Assembly (NCBI GenBank): GCA_023433205.1
Contig: JAEZDS010000022.1
Location: 1-7,079 of the forward strand
DNA from: Bacteroidota bacterium
GTDB taxonomy: Bacteria > Bacteroidota > Bacteroidia > B-17B0 > Aurantibacillaceae
DNA: 7,079 nt
Reading direction: 5' to 3'
The position numbers were made by a program, and so were the translations under genes. Shown in pieces: positions 1 to 5,720 of the stretch (the stretch's first letter is position 1; every line of letters starts with the position of its first letter). Under the pieces are notes generated by a model. It searched no databases. It was not told the origin of the DNA and worked only from the letters and a program-made list of their open reading frames with translations.

Positions 1-49
1 GGTGCACGCCGGAGAAGTAAAAGCAGTTAAAAAGTTCATTGTAGAATAA
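1..49 (+). CDS. C-terminal end of an unidentified protein (partial, 5' end outside window)
   Basis: Reading from base 2, the frame gives VHAGEVKAVKKFIVE and a TAA stop at 47-49. An intrinsic terminator begins 15 bases later in the same orientation, which is what the end of a real gene looks like; the other two frames are less gene-like. Only 15 residues are visible, with a lysine-rich amphipathic character, and they contain no family signature I recognise. In some Bacteroidota a recQ-type helicase gene precedes fmt, but these residues do not let me confirm that here, so no product is assigned. Confidence 0.55.
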   Translation, partial: VHAGEVKAVKKFIVE

Positions 50-63
50 TTTGATCGTGATAG

Positions 64-100
64 AAAAGGCCGCTTCAGTTGCTGGAGCGGCTTTTTTTTT
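64..100 (+). terminator. Intrinsic terminator after the partial upstream gene, just before fmt
   Basis: The stem pairs GCCGCTTCAG (69-78) with CTGGAGCGGC (82-91): ten pairs including one G-U, with a three-base loop TTG. It is preceded by AAAA and followed by nine consecutive T (92-100), a textbook Rho-independent terminator. It ends only eight bases before the fmt ATG at 109, so it shares space with whatever drives fmt. It could act as an end-of-gene terminator for the upstream unit or as an attenuator between the two genes. Confidence 0.85.
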
Positions 101-108
101 ATTTTAGT

Positions 109-1083
109 ATGAGGATAGTTTTTTTTGGTACCCCTGACTTTGCAGTTGCCAGCCTTGCAGCTTTGCGTGAAGAAGGGCACGATGTTGCTGCTGTTGTAAC
201 GGCACCCGATAAGCCAGCGGGCCGTGGGCAAAAAACGCAGGTATCGGCTGTGAAAGAGTATGCATTAAAAGTTGAAATTGAAATTTTGCAGCCGGCAAAT
301 CTGAAGGATGAGAATTTTCTGACGAAACTGCGGACGTACGAAGCCCCTGTTTTTATTGTTGTTGCTTTCAGGATGTTGCCAGAATCAGTATGGAACATGC
401 CCCCGCTTGGCACCTATAATCTGCATGCCTCGCTCTTGCCCAAATACAGGGGCGCCGCACCTATTAACCGAGCAGTGATGAACGGAGATGTACGAACAGG
501 GGTTACCACTTTTAAATTACAGCAAGAGATCGATACCGGCAGTATTTTGTTACAGGAAGAGCAGGAAATAGGACCTGAGACCACAGCAGGGGAGCTGTAT
601 GAATTGCTGAAGGAGAAAGGCGGTCGGCTACTGGCGAAAACGGTGAATCTTCTTGATAAGTGTGAGCGCGAAGGAAAGACGCCTGTGTTTACAAGGCAGG
701 ATGAAAGTGCAGTGAGTCATGCGCCGAAGATCTTCAAAGATGATTGTAAAATACAATGGGAGGAGCCTGCCCTTGTGATCCACAATCAGGTGAGAGGCCT
801 GAGTCCGTTTCCCGGCGCCTTTACCTTTTTGAGGGCAGAAGGCCGCGAGGCTGCCCACCTGAAGATCTTACGAACTCGTATAGCGGATGACACGGCGGAG
901 AGAACTAACGGTTCTTTGTTTGCCGCAGGAAAAGACTGTTTGCTGGTTAAGTGCGGAACGGGTACGCTTGAGATCCTGGAATTGCAGTTGCAGGGAAAAA
1001 GACGCATGAGTGCGGCGGAATTCAGGCGGGGGTTCAGGCTTCAGGGCAACGAATATCTTGGAGGGCGGGAAAAAGAGGAGTAA
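109..1083 (+). CDS. fmt: Methionyl-tRNA formyltransferase
   Basis: This 324-residue cytoplasmic enzyme transfers a formyl group from 10-formyltetrahydrofolate to the amino group of methionine on initiator tRNA, producing the fMet-tRNA used in bacterial translation initiation. The N-terminal formyltransferase fold opens with MRIVFFGTPDFA (1-12). The catalytic and folate-binding core is NLHASLLPKYRGAAPI (104-119), followed by EIDTG (140-144). The family's Asn-His-Asp triad is present as N104, H106 and D142. The C-terminal tRNA-binding barrel starts near 215, with the usual VRGLSPFPGAF motif following. The length is normal. I chose ATG 109 because it gives the canonical N-terminus; extending to TTG 79 would add ten residues encoded by the preceding terminator. 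There is no Shine-Dalgarno sequence, as is usual in Bacteroidota. No clear -33/-7 promoter is visible after the upstream terminator, so transcription may involve read-through. hup lies 170 bp downstream with its own promoter. Identification is very secure. Confidence 0.97.
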   Translation: MRIVFFGTPDFAVASLAALREEGHDVAAVVTAPDKPAGRGQKTQVSAVKEYALKVEIEILQPANLKDENFLTKLRTYEAPVFIVVAFRMLPESVWNMPPLGTYNLHASLLPKYRGAAPINRAVMNGDVRTGVTTFKLQQEIDTGSILLQEEQEIGPETTAGELYELLKEKGGRLLAKTVNLLDKCEREGKTPVFTRQDESAVSHAPKIFKDDCKIQWEEPALVIHNQVRGLSPFPGAFTFLRAEGREAAHLKILRTRIADDTAERTNGSLFAAGKDCLLVKCGTGTLEILELQLQGKRRMSAAEFRRGFRLQGNEYLGGREKEE

Positions 1084-1123
1084 AAACGGCGGTATCTCCC
1101 TGTTAACGGGCCTTATAGCTGCC

Positions 1124-1139
1124 ATTTTGTTAACAAAAT
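1124..1139. promoter_or_regulatory. 16-bp perfect palindrome upstream of hup (possible operator)
   Basis: ATTTTGTTAACAAAAT is a perfect 16-bp palindrome in the fmt-hup gap. Its core TGTTAAC also occurs 27 bp upstream at 1101-1107. It overlaps a second dyad, AAAATC-CC-GATTTT (1135-1148). It lies about 40 bp upstream of the hup -33 element, a distance suited to an activator or upstream regulator site. A weak fmt terminator is an alternative: CCCG (1140-1143) can pair with CGGG (1161-1164) before five T, but the 17-base loop and short stem make it poor. Function is inferred only from symmetry and position. Confidence 0.35.
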
Positions 1140-1181
1140 CCCGATTTTTCAACAATAGCGCGGGTTTTTACGGTCTGCAAC

Positions 1182-1212
1182 TTGACACATGTGAAGTAAG
1201 CACCTATGTTTG
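1182..1212 (+). promoter_or_regulatory. Bacteroidota-type promoter of hup
   Basis: A -33 TTG (1182-1184) is followed after 20 bases by TATGTTTG (1205-1212), an exact match to the Bacteroidota -7 consensus TAnnTTTG read by the primary sigma factor of this phylum. Transcription would start near 1218, giving a leader of about 35 bases before the hup ATG. The in-frame ATG at 1206 lies inside this -7 element and so cannot be a translated start. Confidence 0.75.
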
Positions 1213-1253
1213 TAGACAAATCAAATAATTGTTTAACCCTAACACTACAACAA

Positions 1254-1535
1254 ATGAACAAAGCAGAATTGATCGAAGCCATTTCAGCAGGAGCTGATCT
1301 TACCAAAGCTGATGCAGCACGCGCACTCGATGCAACTATTGAGAGTATCCAAAAGGCCCTTAAAAAAGGTGACCGTATCGGGTTGGTTGGATTCGGATCT
1401 TTTTCGGTGTCAAAACGCGCAGCCCGTATCGGCCGCAATCCTCAAACAGGCAAAGAAATTAAGATAGCGGCTAAAAAAGTAGTAAAATTCAAAGCCGGCT
1501 CTGAACTTTCTGGTTCCATTAATAAGGGAAAGTAA
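1254..1535 (+). CDS. hup: HU family nucleoid DNA-binding protein
   Basis: This 93-residue basic protein belongs to the HU/IHF family of dimeric proteins that bend and compact DNA in the nucleoid. The N-terminal helical dimerisation region is MNKAELIEAISAGADLTKADA. The family signature runs GFGSFSVSKRAARIGRNPQTG (about 47-67), followed by the beta-arm whose NPQTG tip intercalates DNA, and then KKVVKFKAGSEL, typical of the C-terminal strand and helix. Length matches single-domain HU (about 90 residues). ATG 1254 is chosen because it gives the canonical MNKAEL start; an in-frame ATG 48 bases upstream overlaps the promoter. HU is favoured over IHF because the gene is a single small copy with the HU-like NKAEL start, although one sequence cannot exclude other specialised paralogs. 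It appears to be monocistronic, with its own promoter upstream and a terminator 21 bases after the stop. Confidence 0.97.
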   Translation: MNKAELIEAISAGADLTKADAARALDATIESIQKALKKGDRIGLVGFGSFSVSKRAARIGRNPQTGKEIKIAAKKVVKFKAGSELSGSINKGK

Positions 1536-1556
1536 GCCACTTATAAATAAAATGCT

Positions 1557-1591
1557 GAAAGACTGTCCATTTGGGCGGTCTTTCGTGTTTT
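1557..1591 (+). terminator. Intrinsic terminator of hup
   Basis: GAAAGACTGTCC (1557-1568) pairs with GGGCGGTCTTTC (1573-1584) to give a 12-bp stem with two G-U pairs and loop ATTT. The following tract is GTGTTTT, a weak U-run, but the stem is strong and sits 21 bases after the hup stop. Confidence 0.75.
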
Positions 1592-1596
1592 ATGGG

Positions 1597-1627
1597 TTTA
1601 GAACTGGCTTTTTTTTACCTAAATTTG
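1597..1627 (+). promoter_or_regulatory. Candidate distal promoter upstream of the T9SS cargo gene
   Basis: TAAATTTG (1620-1627) is an exact match to the Bacteroidota -7 consensus. The matching -33 position holds TTTA (1597-1600) rather than TTTG, 19 bases away, so the promoter is imperfect. It would give a leader of about 150 bases to the ATG at 1786, containing a 20-codon open frame at 1649-1711. The 250-bp interval between hup and the next gene otherwise holds the hup terminator, a second promoter candidate and no recognisable RNA gene. Confidence 0.35.
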
Positions 1628-1706
1628 TGTTAGAGGCTTCATAAAAACATGCAGTATCTCTATTTTTCCCAAAGGCAGTTTAAAATGATTACCGGTCGGA
1701 AAAATT

Positions 1707-1737
1707 TTTGAACGGTTTGTTATTATAACTACATTAG
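1707..1737 (+). promoter_or_regulatory. Candidate proximal promoter of the T9SS cargo gene
   Basis: TTTG (1707-1710) is followed after 19 bases by TACATTAG (1730-1737), which matches five of the six fixed positions of TAnnTTTG. Transcription would begin near 1743 and leave a leader of about 43 bases. Position and spacing are good, but the -7 match is imperfect and the region is A/T-rich, so chance matches are likely. Confidence 0.3.
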
Positions 1738-1785
1738 CTTTTTAAATTTTTGATCACTAATTAACTAAAAACCGAATATAAACAC

Positions 1786-4053
1786 ATGAAAAAACAACTA
1801 CTACTTGGGTCGGCGTTATTGGCAGCAATAAGCGCTTTCCCGCAGCAGGCAGTTCAGAAGGCAGCTGTAAAGGCTGAGTCTCGTAATATGGCAGCTTTTC
1901 TCGCGCAGAAGTTCCAGATGCAGATGTCTCCGGTTGAGCCTTCTGGTACTACCAACCCGAATCAGGCACCTGCAGTGCAGGGTCCTACTGAAAATCCAGC
2001 TCAGCGCAGCTCTTCAGCTATTCCCGTACTTCCGCAATGGCAGGCTTTTACCGGTTCCATGAATATTTATGGAAACCTTGTAGAAACGTCGCGTCCACTG
2101 CAATATAATGACGAACTGCATGCCATTTCATTTATTCACCGTAAAGCAGTGGATTATGCTCCTGAGCCATATCCAACCGCTCAGGCAGAATCAGGTTCAA
2201 TAGTTGGAATGGTTTCTGACAACTGGGGACAGGATTGGGATGCCACACTGATGTGGAATGATGATGACCGCTGGGGCCGTTATCCGCAGGGTGGAATTTA
2301 CCTTCCTTCAGGCAGCCCAACCAATGCAAGGCTGAACGATGCTTACATGGTAGCCATGGGCCCTGTAACCGGCAGTGGTACTGGGTGGATGGGTAACTTT
2401 TTTGCAAGCAAAAAGCTCGACACCCTCGGTGGGGCAGGAAATAACAATTCAGTAAGCTCTGCATTTAATGCAACTACGTTTATTACCAACACTGCTCCGT
2501 TTCCTTCCGGAAAATTTGATTTCGCTCGTCTTGACCTGTCAATGACTGATGATGGTTCAGTAAGAGCCCTGGGAATTCTGGCTGACAATGTTAACGGAAC
2601 CGGTGCCGCCTACGGTTACAAAGGTGCCAGTATCGTAAATGGTTATTTCGCATCTGGTTCATTCAGCTGGGAGGCCGATACAATTATTCCTCAGTACTTT
2701 ACAAATTCAGCCGGATCGCAGAATATCAGCGGAACTCCTCATATGTGCTGGAATGAAGCCGGTACTGTAGGGTATGTATGGTTCATTGGTGTAAGAAATC
2801 CCAGACCAGGGCAGGGCGATACGCTTGCCAACATGGGATACCAGCCAATTGTTTATAAATGGACTGCAGCAAATCCCGTATGGACAGAAATGGCCAGAAT
2901 GGATTTTAATGATGAAAACATGTATGGTGATGTACTCAGGCAAATTTTTGCTGTAAGGGGAGATTCAACTCTTGGAATTCCCTTCTTTAACCTGGGTGAA
3001 GGTATGGATGGTATTGTTGACAGAAACGACCGTCTTCACATAGTATCTACAGTGGTTGGTACTTTCAGCAAACATCCTGATTCACTGGGTTACACCTACC
3101 TGCTTACTCATGCTGACGGTCAGCGTTACAACTTCCGCCATAGTCCTGGTCTTCGTCCGTATATTTTTGACTTTACTGAGACTAACTCTGGATGGAAAGT
3201 GACTACTATTGACTCAATGAGCTCTGAAGGACCTGGAACACAACCAAATTCTGACGGTGTTGACGACAACCCATGGGACAATGCCGGAGAAGGCGGAACT
3301 AAAGTGGGTGCTGATGCCCGTATTCAGCTTAGCCGCACTCCAGATGGACGTTATATTGTGTACACCTGGGCAGAGTCTGACACAGCATATACTAACCAGA
3401 GCCGCAAATGGAACAGTCTGCCAAACGTAAAAGCCCGCATGGCTGAAGTTGGTGTTGAGAGTGGTTCAGCCCCTGCTTCACTGGTTGTTCATCCTTCGGA
3501 GATCAATATGACTGGCCCGGCAAATGCCACTATTCCTCCTTATGCTAGGGACAACAGGGTTGCCGGTAAAGCAGTGATGCATTACACTTCACCAAAATGC
3601 GCGGTGATCAACGATCCAAACAGCAGTGGTGTGGCCCTCGGTCTTCCGCTTACTGTATCAAACAATTCGTTCTCTCCAATGCAGCAGCTAAGCCCGGTTA
3701 CACACTGGTACCTTGCAGCAGCACTTGATTTTGATAACCTTGGATTAAGCAGCCTGGATTGGCCTGGGCCTGGTGTTGGACTTGGAGAAAACTCGCTATC
3801 CGCAAATACTAAGCTTTATCCAAACCCTGCAGGCACTTCGGCAAGTCTGAACATAGGACTTAACCGCGATGTAAACGTTGAGGTAACTATTCTTAATACC
3901 ATGGGGCAGGTTGTAAAGGCCTTTACTCACAAGGGTATGAGTGGCGAGAACAATGTTGAGATCAGCGTGAACGATCTTGCTACAGGTATCTACATGGTAA
4001 ATATTAAGGCTGGTAATGCAGCAGGCACTAAAAAGCTTGTGGTACAGCATTAA
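1786..4053 (+). CDS. Secreted protein with T9SS type A sorting domain, probable beta-propeller, function unknown
   Basis: The 755-residue product starts with a typical signal peptide: charged MKKQ, then a hydrophobic stretch LLLGSALLAAISA (5-17). The cleavage point is unclear because the AFPQQ context is not a clean signal peptidase site. A C-terminal domain at about 677-755 carries the T9SS type A tail hallmarks: LYPNPAG at the start, VTILNTMGQVV in the middle, GIYMVNIKAG, and KKLVVQH at the end. In this phylum such tails direct export through the outer membrane and are usually cleaved by a PorU-like sortase. The middle looks propeller-like: SDNWGQDW (144-151) resembles the Asp-box S-x-D-x-G-x-x-W with Asn for Asp, DGIVDRNDRLHIV lies near 408-420, and LSRTPDGRYIVYTW spans 515-528. 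I see no catalytic motif, so sialidase-like folding does not imply sialidase activity. The linker near 35-70 is rich in Pro, Gln, Asn and Ala. The gene stands alone, followed by its own terminator. Export class is secure; fold is inferred; function is unknown. Confidence 0.9.
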   Translation: MKKQLLLGSALLAAISAFPQQAVQKAAVKAESRNMAAFLAQKFQMQMSPVEPSGTTNPNQAPAVQGPTENPAQRSSSAIPVLPQWQAFTGSMNIYGNLVETSRPLQYNDELHAISFIHRKAVDYAPEPYPTAQAESGSIVGMVSDNWGQDWDATLMWNDDDRWGRYPQGGIYLPSGSPTNARLNDAYMVAMGPVTGSGTGWMGNFFASKKLDTLGGAGNNNSVSSAFNATTFITNTAPFPSGKFDFARLDLSMTDDGSVRALGILADNVNGTGAAYGYKGASIVNGYFASGSFSWEADTIIPQYFTNSAGSQNISGTPHMCWNEAGTVGYVWFIGVRNPRPGQGDTLANMGYQPIVYKWTAANPVWTEMARMDFNDENMYGDVLRQIFAVRGDSTLGIPFFNLGEGMDGIVDRNDRLHIVSTVVGTFSKHPDSLGYTYLLTHADGQRYNFRHSPGLRPYIFDFTETNSGWKVTTIDSMSSEGPGTQPNSDGVDDNPWDNAGEGGTKVGADARIQLSRTPDGRYIVYTWAESDTAYTNQSRKWNSLPNVKARMAEVGVESGSAPASLVVHPSEINMTGPANATIPPYARDNRVAGKAVMHYTSPKCAVINDPNSSGVALGLPLTVSNNSFSPMQQLSPVTHWYLAAALDFDNLGLSSLDWPGPGVGLGENSLSANTKLYPNPAGTSASLNIGLNRDVNVEVTILNTMGQVVKAFTHKGMSGENNVEISVNDLATGIYMVNIKAGNAAGTKKLVVQH

Positions 4054-4075
4054 TCAATAGTTCTTTTATAATAAG

Positions 4076-4104
4076 AAGCCGCGGCAAATTGTCGCGGCTT
4101 TTTT
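4076..4104 (+). terminator. Intrinsic terminator of the T9SS cargo gene
   Basis: AAGCCGCGGC (4076-4085) pairs with GTCGCGGCTT (4091-4100), a 10-bp GC-rich stem with one G-U pair and loop AAATT. It is followed by further T to 4104 and lies 22 bases after the stop. It sits between two convergent genes and could also stop minus-strand transcription from the aminotransferase, but the minus-strand tail (CTTATTAT) is a poorer U-tract and lies about 100 bases past that gene's stop. Confidence 0.88.
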
Positions 4105-4201
4105 CTTGCGAAAGTTTTCGAGACTATTAATAGCGGTTTGCCGTGAGGAGGATAGGGGGCAGATTGCAGACAATGCCGAAAGTGGAGGTACAAAAGTTCC
4201 C

Positions 4202-5461
4202 TTATCTTTTTAATTTCCTTAATGATGACTCCAGTCCGGCCATAACTTTCTCAACATCATTCAGGCTACAGGTGCCTACCGAAAGGCGATACCACGAGGA
4301 GCTTGCTGAGGCGCCGAATGCGTAAAAAGGCACAATGGCCAGTCCGGCCTCGTTCAGCAGATAGGCAGTCACAGCCCTGGTATCCTCCAGTACTTCGCCC
4401 TCAGCCGTTTTCTGTCCATGCAGATCAAATTGCACGGTAAGATATATCGCTGCCTGAGGTTCAATGGCGTTTACTTTGAAACCCTGATTCCTTAAATTAA
4501 TTATACCATCATAAAAGCCTCGAAGTCGCGCGCTGATCTTCTGTTTTTGAGTTTCAATGTATTTGTCGTAAAGATCAAGCCGGGAAAGATAGCGTGCAGT
4601 GGCCAGCTGTTCGGCTTTTGGAGCCCATGCTCCGATGTGCGTAAGGATGGATTTCATTTTACTGATTATCTTTTTTGGTCCCATACTCCAGCCTATCCTT
4701 ACGCCTGTTGCAGCCAGTGATTTTGAGATGCCATCAACATAGATTGTGTATTCCCGCATCGCAGGGTTGAGATTTACCGGGTCATAATGTTGTATGCCAT
4801 CATAGGTTAGCGCCCAGTAGATCTGATCGTACATCAGATAAAGCGGTTTACTGTCTGGGCCTCTTTTTTTGTTTTCTGCTACTACCATATCGCAGATCTC
4901 CTGCAAGCCTTTTTTTGTAAAAACTGTGCCTGTAGGATTTTGCGGAGAGCAGAGTGCAAGCAGCACCGCCTCAGGCAACATTGGCGCAAGATCTTCAGCG
5001 CGCGGCATAAAATTGTTTTCCGGCATGGCTTCCACCACCAATGCCTGAGCATGGTTAAGGTAAGTATAGTGGTTGTTGTTCCAGCTGGGGGTGGCAAAGA
5101 TAACTTTGTCGTTTTGATCAACCAGTGTTCTGAAGATGCTGTAAATGAGAGGACGTGCGCCTCCAGCCACGAGGATCTCGTCGGGCTTGTAATTCAGGCC
5201 GCCCCGTTCTTTCAGCAATCCCGAAATAGCTGTGCGCAGTTCAGCCATGCCGTCGGCAGCAGGGTAATTGGTATGGTCGTTTTGGTATTCTTCAAGAATG
5301 TAAGTTTTTAGCTGATCAGGAATGGGAAATTCGGCAGGATCAAAATCACCAATGGTGAAGTTGTAGATCACTTCTCCCTTACGGATCTTTTCATTTACAT
5401 CGGCGGCCAGTTTTATGATCTCTGAACCAATGATGTTTTCTGCAAGTTTTGAAACTTTCAT
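4202..5461 (-). CDS. PLP-dependent aminotransferase, class I/II (fold type I)
   Basis: This 419-residue cytoplasmic enzyme of the aspartate aminotransferase superfamily transfers an amino group between an amino acid and a 2-oxo acid using pyridoxal phosphate. Visible landmarks are GARPLIY near 101-107 (phosphate-binding loop region), SPQNPTG (172-178, with N175 contacting the cofactor ring), YDQIYW (211-216, with D212 pairing the pyridine nitrogen and Y215), and SKSLAATGVRIGW (246-258). K247 is the expected Schiff-base lysine and R255 a phosphate ligand. Near the C-terminus WYRLSVG supplies R392, which binds the substrate alpha-carboxylate. All catalytic residues are intact and the length is normal. 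Substrate specificity cannot be read from sequence: aspartate, aromatic or branched-chain amino acids are all possible. Start ATG 5461 sits about 12 bases after the probable transcription start, so the mRNA would be nearly leaderless. The gene is divergent from the LacI regulator, which may control it. Confidence 0.95.
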   Translation of the reverse strand: MKVSKLAENIIGSEIIKLAADVNEKIRKGEVIYNFTIGDFDPAEFPIPDQLKTYILEEYQNDHTNYPAADGMAELRTAISGLLKERGGLNYKPDEILVAGGARPLIYSIFRTLVDQNDKVIFATPSWNNNHYTYLNHAQALVVEAMPENNFMPRAEDLAPMLPEAVLLALCSPQNPTGTVFTKKGLQEICDMVVAENKKRGPDSKPLYLMYDQIYWALTYDGIQHYDPVNLNPAMREYTIYVDGISKSLAATGVRIGWSMGPKKIISKMKSILTHIGAWAPKAEQLATARYLSRLDLYDKYIETQKQKISARLRGFYDGIINLRNQGFKVNAIEPQAAIYLTVQFDLHGQKTAEGEVLEDTRAVTAYLLNEAGLAIVPFYAFGASASSSWYRLSVGTCSLNDVEKVMAGLESSLRKLKR

Positions 5462-5478
5462 ATAGAGTGCTTTACATA

Positions 5479-5508
5479 CAAACCTACATTTATTTTTGGG
5501 GACTCAAA
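5479..5508 (-). promoter_or_regulatory. Bacteroidota-type promoter of the aminotransferase
   Basis: On the minus strand, TTTG (5508-5505) is followed after 18 bases by TAGGTTTG (5486-5479), an exact match to TAnnTTTG. Only 17 bases separate the -7 element from the ATG at 5461, so the 5' leader should be about 10-13 bases long. Confidence 0.7.
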
Positions 5509-5595
5509 AAGATTGGTTTTATGAAGTTTCCGGCAGCCTCTGCACAGCAGCCAGGGTGAAAAGGGGGCGGGAAAATATACCTTGTTTTGCATCAA

Positions 5596-5637
5596 CTGTC
5601 AACCGGGCTTTACCGAGGCAGGATAGCCTGGTTGCAG
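5596..5637. repeat. Imperfect inverted repeat in the aminotransferase/LacI divergent region
   Basis: The arm CTG-T-CAACCGGGCT (5596-5609) pairs with AGCCTGGTTGCAG (5625-5637): thirteen pairs including one G-U, with a single bulged T at 5599 and a 15-base loop. Neither strand has a T-run after the stem, so it is not a standard terminator. It lies about 90 bases upstream of the aminotransferase promoter and about 85 bases upstream of the regulator start. It may be a protein-binding dyad or an RNA fold; the sequence does not decide. Confidence 0.5.
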
Positions 5638-5674
5638 ACTTCGATAAAACCCCTTTCTAATATTATAGAACGAT

Positions 5675-5702
5675 TTTGTATGGGATTTGCTCCTTACCTT
5701 TA
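5675..5702 (+). promoter_or_regulatory. Weak candidate promoter of the LacI-family gene
   Basis: TTTG (5675-5678) and TACCTTTA (5695-5702) resemble -33 and -7 elements. The last base of the -7 consensus is A instead of G, and the spacing of 16 is shorter than the usual 18-20. If real, the leader would be about 12 bases and would begin within the palindrome at 5706-5717. Confidence 0.25.
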
Positions 5703-5705
5703 GTC

Positions 5706-5717
5706 CGGCAGCTGCCG
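5706..5717. promoter_or_regulatory. 12-bp palindrome three bases before the LacI-family start codon (possible operator)
   Basis: CGGCAGCTGCCG is a perfect 12-bp palindrome ending three bases before ATG 5721, overlapping the expected transcription start. Its left part, TCCGGCAGC (5704-5712), recurs as a direct copy at 5529-5537, on the aminotransferase side of the gap. Placement fits autoregulation by the adjacent regulator. Against this, LacI-family operators usually centre on CpG, whereas this one centres on GpC. Confidence 0.4.
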
Positions 5718-5720
5718 CTT

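Noticed and set aside
79..108. Ten-residue N-terminal extension of fmt from TTG 79
   Set aside because: It is encoded by the terminator hairpin and T-run, and the canonical family N-terminus begins at ATG 109.
1700..1709. AAAAATTTTT self-complementary stretch upstream of the T9SS cargo gene
   Set aside because: It is a low-complexity A/T run in an A/T-rich promoter region; symmetry of this kind is expected by chance.
4143..4325. 60-codon plus-strand frame after the T9SS cargo terminator
   Set aside because: Most of it overlaps the 3' end of the aminotransferase on the other strand, and the residues show no recognisable protein character.
4908..4917. T7 homopolymer in the aminotransferase gene as a possible slippage or phase-variation site
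   Set aside because: It encodes ordinary Lys codons, the reading frame is intact on both sides, and a run of this length is common in such genes.
4940..5311. 123-codon plus-strand open frame inside the aminotransferase
   Set aside because: It lies wholly opposite an intact aminotransferase gene, and its translation is rich in Cys, His and Arg with no family features; it is a shadow frame.
5596..5637. Inverted repeat considered as an intrinsic terminator or tRNA-like gene
   Set aside because: No T-run follows on either strand, it lies between divergent genes where no terminator is expected, and it lacks tRNA conserved elements.
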